From Sphingobacteriales bacterium (GTDB taxonomy: Bacteria; Bacteroidota; Bacteroidia; Sphingobacteriales; Sphingobacteriaceae): a stretch of DNA of 64,000 nucleotides. Shown piece after piece: positions 1-8,687 of the stretch; positions within the stretch are counted from its first letter, which is position 1, and each line of letters starts with the position of its first letter. Both the position numbers and the translations under genes were made by a program. The stretch is from the NCBI GenBank assembly GCA_025353765.1, contig JANXOD010000015.1, forward strand, positions 170,120-234,119, written 5' to 3'. The notes under the pieces were generated by a model. That model saw nothing but the letters and a program-made list of their open reading frames with translations. It made no database searches and was not told the origin of the DNA.

Positions 1-58
1 TATATCATTGAATGAGTATCAATAAAACATTTTTAAAAGATAAATCTAGTATTATGTA

Positions 59-89
59 TTGCATAGTAGTAATTTATTGCATAGATTTG
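59..89 (+). promoter_or_regulatory. Bacteroidetes-type promoter for first DUF2807 gene
   Basis: A TTG at 59-61 (-33 element) and TAGATTTG at 82-89 (-7 element, consensus TAnnTTTG) are separated by 20 bp, which fits the primary sigma factor of Bacteroidota. Transcription would start near 95, about 40 nt before the ATG at 137. Assigned by eye only. Confidence 0.55.
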
Positions 90-136
90 TGTTATTAATT
101 AATTGTTAAATTAAAAGAAACTAAATAATATTCAAA

Positions 137-805
137 ATGAAAACAAAATTTATCCCAATGTTAGCTGCAACAGTTATGGCTTTCATAGTTATTAGTACAG
201 GTTTTAAAAGTGCCCGGGCATCTGAAAATGATGGAAAGGTTACAGAACTTAAGGAAGTAAAACACATCCATAAAATAAGTGTTACCGGCAATGTGGATGT
301 ATACATTACACAGGGTTATGCAGAAAATCTTAAAGTATATGATGATTACTATGCTAAAAATGCTTTGGTTCAATGGGAAAAAGGTGTTTTACGCATCAGC
401 TCATATAATAAGGAAAAATTGGCAGTATGGGTTACTGTTACAGACTTGAATACGATTGAGGCTTCAGGAAATGCAGTAATACATTCTATGAATAAACTAA
501 GTGGTATTAATTTGGATGTAACTTTACAAGGCAGAGCCAATGCTAATGTGGAAGCTCAGGTAGTAAACTTAAATACAACTATTTCAGATTCATCACGCTT
601 AGAACTCTCGGGTGATGCTGAAAACCAAGTAATAAACATGAGCGGAGATGCACAGTTAGAATCCTCTAAGTTAGTAGCTCAGGATAAATCTATTGTAATG
701 GCTGATAATACATTAGCTTCCTTTAATCAGGATGGGAAAACAACTCAGATAAAAACAACAACCCGTTCTTTTAGTAAAAATGAGCTGCTGGGCTTAGGAG
801 AATAG
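137..805 (+). CDS. DUF2807 (GIN-domain) secreted protein
   Basis: A 222-residue protein with an N-terminal signal peptide (hydrophobic residues about 7-22, likely cleaved near ARA-S). The rest is the beta-helical pattern of DUF2807 head-GIN proteins: HKISVTGNVDVYITQG, then repeated short strands rich in S, D, N and G. Such proteins are exported to the periplasm or surface and their function is unknown. It is followed by a terminator and then by a second DUF2807 gene, so the two look like diverged duplicates. It has no lipobox, unlike its neighbour. The start is the first ATG after a good promoter. Confidence 0.8.
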   Translation: MKTKFIPMLAATVMAFIVISTGFKSARASENDGKVTELKEVKHIHKISVTGNVDVYITQGYAENLKVYDDYYAKNALVQWEKGVLRISSYNKEKLAVWVTVTDLNTIEASGNAVIHSMNKLSGINLDVTLQGRANANVEAQVVNLNTTISDSSRLELSGDAENQVINMSGDAQLESSKLVAQDKSIVMADNTLASFNQDGKTTQIKTTTRSFSKNELLGLGE

Positions 806-831
806 TAAATTTTGATTCACCATACATTCAG

Positions 832-863
832 AAAGATTTGTCTCTTAGCGGCAAATCTTTTTT
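832..863 (+). terminator. Rho-independent terminator after first DUF2807 gene
   Basis: A 9-bp stem, AAAGATTTG (832-840) with CAAATCTTT (852-860), has an 11-nt loop and runs into a T tract. It separates the two DUF2807 genes, so they are not one simple operon. Confidence 0.75.
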
Positions 864-919
864 GTAGAGTGTAACCTTACTTATAAATTCGAAGTCATAA
901 TAAATAAATAAATAAAATC

Positions 920-1645
920 ATGAAAAGATCCATTTTAATTTCCGGCTGCTTAATCTTTGCCGGCACACTTTTAGCAATTTCCGGATGTAACCATTTTGGT
1001 TGTATAAGTGGTTCTGGCCATCAAATATCTCAAAACAGGACTACCGAACCGTTCAGTAAAATAGAAACCAGTGGTTCTATGAAAATTGTTTTAAAACAAG
1101 ACTCAAATCAAATGGTCCGTATTGTTGCCGATGATAATATTCAAAAAGATATTAGAACTAGTGTACATGGCAGTACATTAAAAATTGATATGGATGGCAA
1201 TTTTTGCAATACAGGTCCCATTACAGTTTATCTTAATGCAAAAAACTTTGAAGGAGTGGATGCTTCAGGAGCCGTTGAAATTGAGAATACTGGTAAGTTA
1301 AATGTAAAGGATTTTTCTTTGGATTTAAGCGGATCAAGCAAAGTAAACCTAGATTTAACCGCTGCAAATGTGAGCACTCAATCTAGTGGTTCTTCAGAAA
1401 TATATCTTAAAGGCCAGGCAAGCAGTCATCATATTGATTTAAGCGGATCGGGGTCTATAGAAGCATTAGATTTTGTAGTAGGTAAATGTGATATTGAATC
1501 ATCAGGGGCTTCAAAATCACGTGTTAACGTATTAAACTCTTTAGATGTTCACTCCAGTGGATCAAGTGATGTAGAGTATCGTGGTAATCCTGCTCATGTT
1601 TCAAATGATGATTCTGGCTCTTCAAGTATAAAAAAGATTAATTAA
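920..1645 (+). CDS. DUF2807 (GIN-domain) lipoprotein
   Basis: A 241-residue protein with signal peptide and lipobox LAISGC, giving a lipidated Cys23. The mature part carries the DUF2807 pattern: a strand block near residue 45 (FSKIETSGSMKIVLKQ), then repeated SGSS, SGSG and SGAS turns typical of the right-handed beta-helix. Probably outer-membrane anchored; function unknown. It lies 115 bp after the first DUF2807 gene and shares its fold pattern. Confidence 0.82.
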   Translation: MKRSILISGCLIFAGTLLAISGCNHFGCISGSGHQISQNRTTEPFSKIETSGSMKIVLKQDSNQMVRIVADDNIQKDIRTSVHGSTLKIDMDGNFCNTGPITVYLNAKNFEGVDASGAVEIENTGKLNVKDFSLDLSGSSKVNLDLTAANVSTQSSGSSEIYLKGQASSHHIDLSGSGSIEALDFVVGKCDIESSGASKSRVNVLNSLDVHSSGSSDVEYRGNPAHVSNDDSGSSSIKKIN

Positions 1646-1714
1646 TTTAAAATTGCGTTCTTTATTAAACTGATTATATGATTTTAATTTGCTAAGATTA
1701 CATCAATTTTTATG

Positions 1715-1753
1715 CAGTGATATCATTTAATAACAGTGATATCACTTTAATAA
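1715..1753. promoter_or_regulatory. Tandem palindromic operator-like repeats upstream of the MFS gene
   Basis: Two back-to-back copies of a 19-20 bp unit, CAGTGATATCA(C)TTTAATAA (1715-1733 and 1734-1753), end 15 bp before the ATG at 1769. The second copy contains the perfect 12-bp palindrome AGTGATATCACT (1735-1746); the first has 10 of 12. Centres are 19 bp apart, close to two helical turns. This looks like a pair of binding sites for a dimeric regulator. Function inferred only. Confidence 0.45.
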
Positions 1754-1768
1754 TCGATATAATCGTGT

Positions 1769-3100
1769 ATGAAGAATGATAAAAAAGTAATCAGAGCATG
1801 GTACATGTTCGATTGGGCAAATTCAGCCTATAATCTGGTTATCACCTCCACAATTTTCCCGGCATATTATACTATTATTACCACTACACAGGCACATGGT
1901 GATAAAGTATTCTTTTTCGGAAAACGATTTACAAATACAGCCTTATCCAATTATGCGCTTGCGGTAGCCTATTTAATTATGGCAATTATGCTGCCTATTT
2001 TATCATCTATCGCCGATTACAGGGGCAACAAGAAAATATTCATGAAACTCTTTACCTATGTAGGAGGTTTAGCTTGTATTGGATTGTTCTTCTTTAAACT
2101 TGAAACCCTGGAACTTGGAATTATTTGTTTTGCCTTAGCAGCAATGGGATATATTGGAGGAGTATTATTTAATAATTCCTATTTGCCCGAAATTGCTACG
2201 TTAGATCAACAAGATAAAGTTAGTGCCGAAGGATTTGCTTACGGATACGTAGGGAGCGTTCTACTGCAAATAATCTGTTTTGTATTTGTATTAAAGCCAG
2301 AGATGTTTGGTATTACAGATGCATCTTTTCCAGCCAGGTTATCATTTTTATTGGTAGGAGTATGGTGGATCGGTTTTGCGCAAATTCCATTCAATAAATT
2401 ACCAAAAGGAAGTCCCAACTCTACCCGGAAAAATACAAATATTATAAAAGGTGGTTTCCACGAACTGGCAAAGGTTTGGAAACAGTTAAAACATATGAAA
2501 GTTGCTAAACGCTTTCTTTTAGCTTTTTTCTTTTATTCGATGGGTGTACAAACTATCATGTTGGCAGCGGCAGGCTTCGGAGAAAAAATCTTAAAATTGG
2601 GTACATCCAAATTAATAGCTACCATTTTAATTATTCAATTAGTGGCCATTTTAGGAGCATTGATTATGTCTTATTTTGCGAAAAAATTTGGAAATATAAA
2701 GGTGATTATCTTCGTTGTAATTATTTGGATTGGCGTTTGTGCCGCTGCTTATTTTATTCAAACTGAGTATCAGTTCTATTTAATGGCAACTATTGTTGGG
2801 TTAGTAATGGGTGGAATTCAGTCAATTTCCAGGTCTACTTATTCCAAATTGCTCCCAGAAAATACATTGGATACAGCATCCTTCTTTAGTTTTTATGATG
2901 TAACAGAGAAAATGGCAATTGTAATAGGTTTATTCAGCTTTGCATATATCGAAGAACTAACAGGAAATATGCGCAATTCTGCCGCAAGTCTGGCTGGGTT
3001 TTTTATATTGGGATTAATGGTATTAACGTCTATTTTATTTTTAAAACCGCAATCCTCAATAAATGTAAGTGTTCAAACTGATAGATTTTTCTTAATTTGA
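1769..3100 (+). CDS. UMF1-family MFS transporter (Atg22-like)
   Basis: A 443-residue membrane protein with about 12 hydrophobic segments. The opening IRAWYMFDWANSAYNLVI is the hallmark of the UMF1/Atg22-like branch of the major facilitator superfamily, as are LPEIATLDQQDKVSAEGFAYGY and the GGIQSISRSTYSKLLPE motif in the second half. Substrate is not predictable; yeast Atg22 exports amino acids from the vacuole. The Fe-S protein gene follows after 44 bp and may be co-transcribed. Tandem operator-like palindromes precede it. Confidence 0.88.
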   Translation: MKNDKKVIRAWYMFDWANSAYNLVITSTIFPAYYTIITTTQAHGDKVFFFGKRFTNTALSNYALAVAYLIMAIMLPILSSIADYRGNKKIFMKLFTYVGGLACIGLFFFKLETLELGIICFALAAMGYIGGVLFNNSYLPEIATLDQQDKVSAEGFAYGYVGSVLLQIICFVFVLKPEMFGITDASFPARLSFLLVGVWWIGFAQIPFNKLPKGSPNSTRKNTNIIKGGFHELAKVWKQLKHMKVAKRFLLAFFFYSMGVQTIMLAAAGFGEKILKLGTSKLIATILIIQLVAILGALIMSYFAKKFGNIKVIIFVVIIWIGVCAAAYFIQTEYQFYLMATIVGLVMGGIQSISRSTYSKLLPENTLDTASFFSFYDVTEKMAIVIGLFSFAYIEELTGNMRNSAASLAGFFILGLMVLTSILFLKPQSSINVSVQTDRFFLI

Positions 3101-3144
3101 AAGCCTATTATTAGCTCATTTATAGAACTACCAATATATAATAT

Positions 3145-3873
3145 ATGACTGTTGAATTATTTATTCCTTGTTTCATTGATCAACTTTACCCTCAAACGGC
3201 TTTTAATACCATAAAAGTTTTAGAGAAAGCAGGATGTAAGGTTGTTTACAATGCAGAACAAACCTGTTGTGGACAACCCGCTTTTAATGCCGGATTTTGG
3301 GATGAAGCTAAAGTTGTAGGTAACAAATTCTTAACTGATTTTTCCGGAGACAATTACATTGTTTCGCCATCTGCTTCCTGTACAGGGATGATTAAAAACT
3401 ATTATAATGACCTATTTACCAACACAGCAGTCCATAATAAATGCCGAACTATTCAAAGCAATATTCATGAACTTTCAGATTTTCTAATCAACATTATTAG
3501 CAAGGATTATTTTGGCGCAGAGCTCGAAGGCCGGGCTGTTTATCATGATTCATGTGCTGGTTTGCGTGAATGTAAAATTAAAGAAGAGCCCAGACAATTG
3601 TTAAGTAAAGTCCATGGCCTAGATTTGGTAGAAATGAAAGATACGGATATATGTTGTGGCTTTGGTGGGACTTTCGCTGTGAAATTTGAAGGTATTTCCA
3701 GTGCTATGGCTCAGCAAAAAGTGAATAATGCATTAGAAATGGATGCAGAATATATCATATCTATAGATTCATCCTGCTTATTGCATTTACAAGCATACAT
3801 CGATCAGCATAAACTACCAATTAAAACAATGCACCTTGCTGATGTGCTCTGCAGTGGTTGGGGGAATGTATAG
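3145..3873 (+). CDS. LutA/YkgE-like (Fe-S)-binding cysteine-rich protein
   Basis: A 242-residue protein with two CCG (cysteine-rich) domains: C9 with CCGQPAFNAG near residue 41, then HDSCAGLRECKIK and a second CCGFGGTFA. This is the arrangement of LutA (YkgE), a subunit of the iron-sulfur L-lactate dehydrogenase complex, and of heterodisulfide reductase subunit D-like proteins. The usual partners lutB and lutC are not next to it, so it acts with distant partners or in another oxidation. It sits 44 bp after the MFS gene. Confidence 0.82.
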   Translation: MTVELFIPCFIDQLYPQTAFNTIKVLEKAGCKVVYNAEQTCCGQPAFNAGFWDEAKVVGNKFLTDFSGDNYIVSPSASCTGMIKNYYNDLFTNTAVHNKCRTIQSNIHELSDFLINIISKDYFGAELEGRAVYHDSCAGLRECKIKEEPRQLLSKVHGLDLVEMKDTDICCGFGGTFAVKFEGISSAMAQQKVNNALEMDAEYIISIDSSCLLHLQAYIDQHKLPIKTMHLADVLCSGWGNV

Positions 3874-3947
3874 TCTTCATTTCTTAACTCTTAACTTGTT
3901 TGTATTTTAAAACTAATTCTGCATCTTTAGGAAAAAAATTAGAGCCT

Positions 3948-4574
3948 ATGAATGCCATATTCAACAAGAATAATTTCTTTTTAAAACAGCAAACAGGTTT
4001 ACTGTCAGTTACTCAACGATATGAAGTATACGATTCAGAAACTAAGCAACAGTTGATGAAGCGCAAGGAGCCAAGCTTTGGGATCCTTAAAGATATTCTG
4101 AGATTTGTTGGATATACTGCATCAATTCCTTTTTATATTACCGTTTCAGATATGAGTGGTACACAATTGTTTAGCGTGAGGCGTCGTTTTTCTTTATTTA
4201 GGCCTAACGTGAAAGTATTTGATGAGAATGAGATTTGTGTTGGAACAATTAAAAGATCAGCATGGTGGGCTTTTATGGCTGATAATTTTAGAATAAGAGA
4301 TGCTGAAGGCAAAAAACTATGCAGTTTCAATAATAATTTATACAGTTTTTCAAAAAGTGATACAGAGTTTGCTCATTTAAGTGGAGATATTAAAAATTTG
4401 CGGGCAGACTTAATTGATATTACTGATGAATTTAAAATGCAATTCAAAGGTACTGTCCCACAAAATGACCCATTACGGATACTAATTTTTGGAGCAGTTA
4501 TGAGTGTTGATTTATTAGTACAGGAAAGAGCCAAGAACAAGCCGTTGCGTGGTGGATTGGGTTTTGATATATAA
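3948..4574 (+). CDS. LURP-one/scramblase-like protein
   Basis: A 208-residue protein starting at ATG 3948 (MNAIFNKNNFFLKQQ). An upstream TTG at 3900 would add 16 unlikely residues. The pattern FFLKQQTGLLSVTQRYEVYD, then VFDENEICVGTIKR and RIRDAEGKKLCSF, matches the tubby-like beta-barrel of the phospholipid scramblase/LURP-one-related family. A hydrophobic stretch near the C terminus (LRILIFGAVMSVDLLVQ) may be the central helix. Function in bacteria is unknown. The next gene begins 6 bp after the stop. Confidence 0.6.
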   Translation: MNAIFNKNNFFLKQQTGLLSVTQRYEVYDSETKQQLMKRKEPSFGILKDILRFVGYTASIPFYITVSDMSGTQLFSVRRRFSLFRPNVKVFDENEICVGTIKRSAWWAFMADNFRIRDAEGKKLCSFNNNLYSFSKSDTEFAHLSGDIKNLRADLIDITDEFKMQFKGTVPQNDPLRILIFGAVMSVDLLVQERAKNKPLRGGLGFDI

Positions 4575-4580
4575 ATAGAA

Positions 4581-5114
4581 ATGAAATTCCTTTCATCTTT
4601 ATCAGAACTTTTTCTTTGTATTTCTCTCTTAACAATTTATAAAAATAAATCAACAAATGATTCCCAGATAAATATTACCCACACTTCTACGGTAAAAAAC
4701 ACTAGTTTATCTCAATCAACACAAGATTCAGGTAAGATTACCAAAGCAAGTAAATACAATTATTTTTTTGAACCAGAAATTTCGATAATTAGTGGGATAT
4801 TTAAAACCAAAATATACTATGGGTCACCTGGGTATGGCGAATCTCCTAAAACGGACTCTAAGGAAACTGCTTATATTTTTTATCCAGACCATATCATCAA
4901 CGTAATTAATAAAAAATCTGAAAAAGCTGATGGGGAAGGGGTTGACGTAACAAGAAAAGGAGTTATAAAATTTCAGCTAGCTCCAATGAATGGAATTTCT
5001 CTTCATTCACTTATAGGAAAAAGGATAAAAGTGATAGGAACATTTTACGGAAAACATACAGGACATCACCATACGGATGTTTTATTAGCTGTTACGAAAG
5101 TGGAGAAATTATAA
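4581..5114 (+). CDS. DUF4431-like protein
   Basis: A 177-residue protein with a weak hydrophobic N terminus (possible signal sequence to about residue 19) and a Ser/Thr-rich linker to about residue 55. The conserved block starts with FEPEISIISGIFKTKIYYG, includes PGYGESPKTDSKE, and ends with a GKRIKVIGTFYGKHTGHHHT motif, which resembles DUF4431. Function unknown. It lies 6 bp after the scramblase-like gene and is probably co-transcribed with it. Confidence 0.6.
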   Translation: MKFLSSLSELFLCISLLTIYKNKSTNDSQINITHTSTVKNTSLSQSTQDSGKITKASKYNYFFEPEISIISGIFKTKIYYGSPGYGESPKTDSKETAYIFYPDHIINVINKKSEKADGEGVDVTRKGVIKFQLAPMNGISLHSLIGKRIKVIGTFYGKHTGHHHTDVLLAVTKVEKL

Positions 5115-5256
5115 TAACAAATTATCACCATAATTTGTAGTTACACATATTGGACCTAGCAATCTTAAACGCTTTCTCATATAATTCTTTATTACGAATT
5201 ACACTCTATACTAATTTTTAACTTCTTCAAATCGATGAAATCCCTCAAAATAATAT

Positions 5257-5264
5257 TATTTTTG
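5257..5264 (+). promoter_or_regulatory. -7 promoter box of thrS
   Basis: TATTTTTG matches TAnnTTTG. Transcription would start near 5270, so the thrS leader is about 65 nt and consists almost entirely of the two hairpins described next. No clear -33 TTG was seen. Confidence 0.5.
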
Positions 5265-5278
5265 CTTCACAAATTTAA

Positions 5279-5342
5279 AATCACTTTGTAGGTGATTGCT
5301 TTTTTATTTTCTCACAACTTCTAAATCATATTGTAGATGATT
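5279..5342 (+). promoter_or_regulatory. Twin anticodon-arm-like hairpins in the thrS leader
   Basis: Hairpin 1 pairs AATCAC (5279-5284) with GTGATT (5292-5297) around the 7-nt loop TTTGTAG. Hairpin 2 pairs AATCAT (5324-5329) with ATGATT (5337-5342) around ATTGTAG. In tRNA loop numbering both have U33, UGU at 34-36 (a threonine anticodon) and A37. The inner pair changes from C-G to T-A between copies, a compensatory change. The 3' arm of hairpin 2 begins with the thrS ATG (5337-5339). In E. coli, ThrRS represses its own mRNA by binding an anticodon-arm mimic; the same is inferred here. A T tract at 5300-5305 also makes hairpin 1 a possible weak terminator. Confidence 0.6.
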
Positions 5343-7262
5343 AATATTACACTTCCAGATGGCTCCGTTCGTGCATACGAAAAAGGAACTTCAGCACATC
5401 AAATTGCTTTGTCTATTTCTGAGGGTTTAGCCCGAAATGTTTTAGCAGCCCAGGTAAACGGCCAGGTTTGGGATGCAAGCCGTCCAATTGAAACAGATGC
5501 CAGTGTTAAATTATTAACCTGGAATGATCTTGATGGAAAAGCCACATTCTGGCATTCATCAGCGCATTTAATGGCCGAAGCTCTGGAAGCATTATATCCG
5601 GGAACAAAATTTGGAATCGGCCCCGCTATTGAAACAGGTTTTTATTACGATGTAGATTTTGGCGATCGCGAATTTTCTTCGGATGATTTTAAAAAGATTG
5701 AAGATAAGATATTAGAATTGGCTAAAATCAAAGCCGAATTTTCCAGAAAATCAGTTTCAAAAGCAGATGCAATAAAATACTTTACTGAAAAAGATGATGA
5801 GTATAAACTGGATCTGATCAAAGATATGGAAGATGGTTCTATCACTTTTTATACTCAGGGAAATTTTACTGATTTATGTCGCGGCCCACATGTTCCGAAC
5901 ACCGGATTTATAAAAGCAGTTAAATTAATGAATGTTGCCGGTGCTTACTGGCGTGGAGATGAAACAAGGAAACAATTAACCCGAATTTATGGCGTAACCT
6001 TTCCGAAGCAAAGCGAATTGACAGATTATCTTCACATGATTGAAGAAGCTAAAAAACGTGATCATCGTAAGCTTGGAAAAGAATTAGAGCTTTTCGCTTT
6101 TTCAGAAAAGGTAGGAATGGGACTTCCATTATGGTTGCCAAAAGGTACCGCTTTACGTGAAAAATTAGTCAACTTCTTGCAAAAAGCTCAGGTTAAATCA
6201 GGTTATGAACAAGTAATAACTCCGCATATCGGACATAAAAACCTGTACATTACTTCAGGACATTATGAAAAATACGGAGCAGATTCTTTCCAACCGATAA
6301 AAACTCCGCAAGAAGGAGAGGAGTTCTTTTTAAAACCAATGAATTGCCCCCATCATTGCGAAATTTATAAAACTAAACCACGCTCTTATAAGGATCTCCC
6401 GGTTCGTTATGCGGAATTTGGAACGGTTTATCGATATGAACAAAGTGGCGAATTGCATGGTTTAACCCGTGTGCGTGGCTTTACTCAGGATGATGCACAC
6501 TTATTTTGTCGCCCAGATCAGGTTAAAGAAGAGTTTAAAAAGGTAATTGATCTTGTACTTTATGTTTTTAAAGCCTTAGGTTTTAATGATTATACTGCAC
6601 AAATATCCTTACGAGATCCTCAAAATAAAGCAAAATACATTGGTTCTGATGAAACCTGGGCTTTAGCAGAATCAGCAATTATTGAGGCTGCTGAGGAAAT
6701 GGGATTAAAAACAGTTATTGAATTAGGTGAAGCGGCATTTTATGGCCCTAAACTTGATTTTATGGTGAAAGATGCGCTTGGTCGTAAATGGCAGTTGGGC
6801 ACTGTGCAGGTTGATTATAATTTGCCTGAGCGTTTTGAACTGGAATACACAGGGAGTGATAATTTAAAACACCGTCCTGTAATGATCCATCGGGCACCTT
6901 TTGGATCATTAGAAAGATTTGTTGCCGTATTGATAGAACATTGTGCCGGTGAATTTCCTTTATGGTTAACACCAGAGCAATTTATCATACTTCCCATATC
7001 CGAAAAATATGAGGATTATGCAAAAAAAGTTTTAGAATCGCTTAATAATTCCGATATTCGCGGCTTGATTGACTCTAGGGATGAGAAGATCGGACGCAAA
7101 ATTCGTGATGCTGAAGTTAAGAAAATCCCTTATATGCTTATAATAGGCGAGAAGGAAATGAATGATGGTATGGTTTCTGTAAGAAAACATGGACAGGGAG
7201 ATTTAGGAAGCATGACTATAGAGGAGTTTAATAGTCAATTAGTTAACGAAATTAAAATTTAA
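5337..7262 (+). CDS. thrS: Threonine--tRNA ligase
   Basis: A 641-residue class II aminoacyl-tRNA synthetase of normal length, which charges tRNA-Thr with threonine in the cytoplasm. Domains in order: TGS (about 1-60), the editing/second additional domain with HSSAH near residue 73 and LCRGPH, the catalytic core with [12 protein letters not shown] (zinc-binding Cys and motif 2 region), and the C-terminal anticodon-binding domain (about 540-641). The ATG at 5337 gives [17 protein letters not shown], the usual TGS start. infC follows after 10 bp. The leader suggests autoregulation. Confidence 0.97.
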   Translation: MINITLPDGSVRAYEKGTSAHQIALSISEGLARNVLAAQVNGQVWDASRPIETDASVKLLTWNDLDGKATFWHSSAHLMAEALEALYPGTKFGIGPAIETGFYYDVDFGDREFSSDDFKKIEDKILELAKIKAEFSRKSVSKADAIKYFTEKDDEYKLDLIKDMEDGSITFYTQGNFTDLCRGPHVPNTGFIKAVKLMNVAGAYWRGDETRKQLTRIYGVTFPKQSELTDYLHMIEEAKKRDHRKLGKELELFAFSEKVGMGLPLWLPKGTALREKLVNFLQKAQVKSGYEQVITPHIGHKNLYITSGHYEKYGADSFQPIKTPQEGEEFFLKPMNCPHHCEIYKTKPRSYKDLPVRYAEFGTVYRYEQSGELHGLTRVRGFTQDDAHLFCRPDQVKEEFKKVIDLVLYVFKALGFNDYTAQISLRDPQNKAKYIGSDETWALAESAIIEAAEEMGLKTVIELGEAAFYGPKLDFMVKDALGRKWQLGTVQVDYNLPERFELEYTGSDNLKHRPVMIHRAPFGSLERFVAVLIEHCAGEFPLWLTPEQFIILPISEKYEDYAKKVLESLNNSDIRGLIDSRDEKIGRKIRDAEVKKIPYMLIIGEKEMNDGMVSVRKHGQGDLGSMTIEEFNSQLVNEIKI

Positions 7263-7272
7263 TAAAAATAAT

Positions 7273-7845
7273 TTGGCATTAGGAAGACCAGGCTTTAACA
7301 GAGGACCACGACCTCCGTTTAAAAAGAAAGAAGCAGAACATAAGATCAATGAATTGATCAGAGCGGTTGAAGTCCGCCTTACTGGTGATAACGTGGAAAC
7401 TGGCATATATCCTATCAGGGAAGCATTAGCTCTTGCCATTGAACAGGATCTTGATCTGGTTGAAATATCTCCCAATGCAGTTCCGCCCGTTTGTAAAATT
7501 GTTGATTACAACAAATTTATATACGAGCAGAAAAAGAAGATGAAGGAAATTAAGTCCAATGCAAAACAAACGGTTATTAAAGAAATTCGTTTTGGACCTA
7601 ATACCAATGATCATGATTTTCAATTTAAATTGAAGCATGCTATAGGTTTTCTTGAATCTGGCGAAAAGGTTAGAGCATACGTTCACTTTAAGGGCCGTGC
7701 GATAGTTTACAAAGAGCAGGGAGAAATTTTATTATTGAAATTTGCTCAGGCTTTAGAAGAAGTAGGCAAGGTTGAGCAGCTACCAAAATTAGAAGGTAAA
7801 CGGATGTTTTTGGTGGTAGCACCTAAAAATGCAGGAAAAAAATAG
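7273..7845 (+). CDS. infC: Translation initiation factor IF-3
   Basis: A 190-residue protein that binds the 30S subunit and checks initiator tRNA pairing. The N domain holds [20 protein letters not shown] and [17 protein letters not shown]; the C domain holds [21 protein letters not shown]. The start is TTG at 7273; no ATG or GTG is available before the conserved N domain. A rare start codon is usual for infC, because IF-3 itself discriminates against non-AUG starts and so limits its own synthesis. It lies 10 bp after thrS. Confidence 0.95.
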   Translation: MALGRPGFNRGPRPPFKKKEAEHKINELIRAVEVRLTGDNVETGIYPIREALALAIEQDLDLVEISPNAVPPVCKIVDYNKFIYEQKKKMKEIKSNAKQTVIKEIRFGPNTNDHDFQFKLKHAIGFLESGEKVRAYVHFKGRAIVYKEQGEILLLKFAQALEEVGKVEQLPKLEGKRMFLVVAPKNAGKK

Positions 7846-7865
7846 TTTTTTGAATGTGCTAATTT

Positions 7866-7890
7866 GTCCTTCGACTCCGCTCAGGATGAC
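7866..7890. repeat. REP-like intergenic repeat (CTTCGACTCCGCTCAGGATG type)
   Basis: The imperfect palindrome with core CTTCGACTCCGCTCAGG is bounded by TTTGT and ACAAA. It sits in the 101-bp gap between infC and rpmI. This short GC-richer sequence is recognisable as a dispersed intergenic repeat of many Bacteroidota genomes (recalled, not searched). It is the only copy seen in this window. Confidence 0.5.
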
Positions 7891-7946
7891 AAAAGCAAAA
7901 AAGACTAAATAAAAAACAAATAAACAAACAACAAATAATAATAGTT

Positions 7947-8147
7947 ATGCCAAAAATGAAAACGTGTTCCAGTGCTAAAAAGCGTTTTAAGCTTACTGGA
8001 ACAGGTAAGATCGCCAGAAAGAACGCATACAAAAGTCACATCTTAACCAAGATGAGTAACAAACGTAAGCGTGGCTTAGGCCAAACCAGTTTAGTATCTG
8101 ATGCTGACATGGGCAACGTTAAACGTATGCTTTGCATCGGAAAATAA
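7947..8147 (+). CDS. rpmI: Large ribosomal subunit protein bL35
   Basis: A 66-residue very basic protein beginning [20 protein letters not shown], the standard bL35 start, with [16 protein letters not shown] in the middle. It is a structural component of the 50S subunit. It lies between infC and rplT, the conserved order. Confidence 0.96.
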   Translation: MPKMKTCSSAKKRFKLTGTGKIARKNAYKSHILTKMSNKRKRGLGQTSLVSDADMGNVKRMLCIGK

Positions 8148-8224
8148 TCAACAAATTAATTTAACCAGGTATCAGGTTATAAGTTTCCGCAAAAGGAACA
8201 CCGCTTACCAAAAAACAAAACAAC

Positions 8225-8569
8225 ATGCCACGTTCGGTTAACGCAGTAGCGTCAAGAAGAAGAAGAAAAAAGATCTTAGATTTAGCCAAAGGCTATTGGG
8301 GATCAAGAAGTAAGGTTTATACCGTTGCTAAAAACACAGTTGAAAAAGGTTTGCAATATGCTTACCGTGATCGTAAAGCAAAGAAAAGAGAATTCAGAGC
8401 ATTATGGATCCAACGTATTAACGCAGGAGCACGCCAGCAAGGATTATCATACTCACAGTTAATGGGTAAGTTAAACGCAAAAGAAATCGGGTTAAACCGT
8501 AAAGTTTTAGCTGATTTAGCCATGAATAATCCGGATGCTTTTAAAGCAGTAGTTGATATGGTTAAGTAA
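8225..8569 (+). CDS. rplT: Large ribosomal subunit protein bL20
   Basis: A 114-residue basic protein with [28 protein letters not shown] at its start (typical bL20) and [19 protein letters not shown]. It is needed for early 50S assembly. The 77-bp spacer after rpmI can fold weakly (GGTA 8168-8171 with TACC 8206-8209; TTCC 8185-8188 with GGAA 8195-8198) and could be an autoregulatory site, but this is not demonstrated. A strong terminator follows. Confidence 0.96.
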   Translation: MPRSVNAVASRRRRKKILDLAKGYWGSRSKVYTVAKNTVEKGLQYAYRDRKAKKREFRALWIQRINAGARQQGLSYSQLMGKLNAKEIGLNRKVLADLAMNNPDAFKAVVDMVK

Positions 8570-8590
8570 AACCAATTATAGATATATAGA

Positions 8591-8618
8591 AGGGAATCAG
8601 TTTTGATTCCCTTTTTTT
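8591..8618 (+). terminator. Terminator of the thrS-infC-rpmI-rplT operon
   Basis: AGGGAATC (8591-8598) pairs with GATTCCCT (8605-8612) around a 6-nt loop and is followed by a run of T. It ends the translation cluster. Confidence 0.85.
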
Positions 8619-8687
8619 ATGGCTTTTATTTTCCCTGAACTAATTTAACGAATAGGATGTTAATCAAAATAATATATATTTAAACTT

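Noticed and set aside
5265..5336. T-box riboswitch upstream of thrS
   Set aside because: The leader is only about 65 nt and lacks the T-box motif and stem I. The twin anticodon-like hairpins fit an enzyme-binding operator better.
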